DNA of 7,472 nt from Thermoplasmata archaeon (GTDB taxonomy: Archaea > Thermoplasmatota > Thermoplasmata > Thermoplasmatales > Thermoplasmataceae). The position numbers and the translations under genes were made by a program. The notes beneath the pieces were generated by a model, which saw nothing but the letters and a program-made list of their open reading frames with translations, made no database searches and had not been told where the DNA came from. How positions within the stretch are numbered: the first letter of the stretch is position 1; the number at the start of each line of letters is the position of its first letter. Shown here piece by piece: positions 6,478-7,472 of the stretch. The stretch lies in the NCBI GenBank assembly GCA_021819225.1, contig JAKARU010000038.1:1-7472 (forward strand), read 5' to 3'.

Positions 6478-6498
6478 CAATAATCCGATCAGGTTTCA

Positions 6499-7472
6499 AT
6501 GTTCGAGTCTGTTTTCGAAAAGTTAGGGGAAAAAGTATCTAAGCATAGTGGAAAGATAATAGTTTTCTGGATTGTTCTTCTTCTGCTGATGGGATATGGG
6601 GCGTTGCTCGTATTTTCTAATACCAACTTCAACATAGAAAACGGATTCGGTTCATCTAATTCAATGTCTTCAAAGGCAACGAACGAGCTTTCTGAATATT
6701 TTAATTCCTCTGCAGGTACCGGAAGTACTGGTTCAACCTCTGAACTGATTGTTGTTTCCGAGAACACAAATGTTTCAAGTTCACAGGATTTTTCAAATCT
6801 AGTAGATTTTGTAAATGCTGAAAATAAATCTGCATCTTCTGACAGTAATTTTACTGGAATTGAAAGCATTGTTGGTACTGAATTCCAGACCATGAATTCA
6901 TTTTCTGATGGAATGAAGATACTCCTTGAACATAATTACCAGACGGTAAAGGGTCTTGGTGGTACCGTGATTTCAGCGAATGTGACATCACAGGCATTCC
7001 TTTCCCTTGAAACAGTATATTATTATTCATTCCAGAATTCCTATTTTCACTCCAAAAACCTGACTGAGTCTGAGCTTATAGCATATAACCATGCATCAGC
7101 GGAGTCGAGAAACCTCTCTGCCCTATTTGGATCATCGGTCCCGTCAGTTTTTGTAAATGTTTTTTCAAACACGTTTAACAGGACTTATTCCTCATCATCC
7201 AATCTAACTCTTTATCTTCAGGACTCGGGTGCATCAGCAGTACTGAACACAACATTTAAGTCATATCTTCAAGCGAGCTCCCTTTTTGCCCCAATGGATA
7301 AGGAGGTTTTATTCTTCCTCAGTTATCAGAACCTGAGTCTTTTCACCATATCACCCATGAATTCGACAATATACCTCTCAACTGGATTGCTTCATTACAC
7401 AGGTACTCTTGCAAACCTCTCAGGATTTATCCAGAATTTTGACAACACAAGTGTTAACGCAGTAGATCGGAA
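6499..7472 (+). CDS. MMPL/RND-family membrane protein, N-terminal part, 3' end outside window
   Basis: The frame is open from the ATG at 6499 to the window edge: 324 residues and still continuing. A cytoplasmic N-terminus (MFESVFEKLGEKVSKHSGK) leads into one transmembrane helix at about 20-39 (IIVFWIVLLLLMGYGALLVF), then TNFNIENGFGSSNSMSSKATNELSEYF (42-68), the layout seen at the start of MMPL-type RND proteins. The remaining 250-odd residues form a large extracytoplasmic domain rich in Ser, Thr, Asn, Tyr and Phe and low in charge, with about 14 N-x-S/T sequons. That composition is usual for exposed surface proteins of acidophilic archaea, and N-glycosylation is likely. RND/MMPL proteins move lipids, drugs or other hydrophobic substrates; the substrate here cannot be predicted, and the transport helices lie outside the window. 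It is divergent from the tRNA gene, with its own promoter. Confidence 0.82.
   Translation, partial: MFESVFEKLGEKVSKHSGKIIVFWIVLLLLMGYGALLVFSNTNFNIENGFGSSNSMSSKATNELSEYFNSSAGTGSTGSTSELIVVSENTNVSSSQDFSNLVDFVNAENKSASSDSNFTGIESIVGTEFQTMNSFSDGMKILLEHNYQTVKGLGGTVISANVTSQAFLSLETVYYYSFQNSYFHSKNLTESELIAYNHASAESRNLSALFGSSVPSVFVNVFSNTFNRTYSSSSNLTLYLQDSGASAVLNTTFKSYLQASSLFAPMDKEVLFFLSYQNLSLFTISPMNSTIYLSTGLLHYTGTLANLSGFIQNFDNTSVNAVDR

Noticed and set aside
1..7472. Search by eye for CRISPR arrays, toxin-antitoxin pairs and defence genes
   Set aside because: No regularly spaced repeats and no recognisable defence or toxin domains were found; most genes are housekeeping.

Overview
The window looks like the chromosome of a thermoacidophilic euryarchaeon of the Thermoplasmatales type (Thermoplasma/Ferroplasma/Cuniculiplasma relatives); the genus cannot be fixed from this sequence. 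The grounds are an archaeal-type nicotinate phosphoribosyltransferase with a C-terminal zinc-knuckle-like segment, an archaeal-style CysRS, a tRNA-Leu gene without encoded CCA, and A/T-rich TATA boxes about 25 bases before many start codons, as expected for leaderless mRNAs. Genes inside operons instead carry GGTGA or GAGG ribosome-binding sites.

Layout. Bases 1-1063 (minus strand) hold a two-gene operon: a helical protein of unknown function, then an SPFH/Band-7 protein that runs off the left edge; stop and start overlap as TGATG. Bases 1197-4249 (plus) hold a three-gene overlapping operon: cysS, a nicotinamidase-type cysteine hydrolase, and nicotinate phosphoribosyltransferase. The last two make a compact NAD salvage module (nicotinamide to nicotinate to nicotinate mononucleotide). 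A cyclophilin gene on the minus strand converges on this operon and overlaps its last 7 bases. Diverging from the cyclophilin is a small ABM-fold protein with the Asn/Trp/His pattern of IsdG-type heme monooxygenases.

Bases 5199-5717 (minus) encode a hemerythrin HHE-domain protein interrupted by one in-frame TAA between two predicted iron ligands; coding-like sequence continues for 42 codons after it. Next come about 470 bases without a convincing gene (containing a perfect dyad and a weak inverted-repeat pair), a tRNA-Leu(CAG) gene on the minus strand, and the N-terminal part of an MMPL/RND-type membrane protein with a Ser/Thr/Asn-rich extracytoplasmic domain that runs off the right edge.

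Most of the window is ordinary housekeeping. The points most worth a second look are the interrupted hemerythrin gene, the coupled SPFH/unknown gene pair, and the Cys-to-Asp change at the CysRS zinc site. No clear new system, CRISPR array or intact mobile element was seen.
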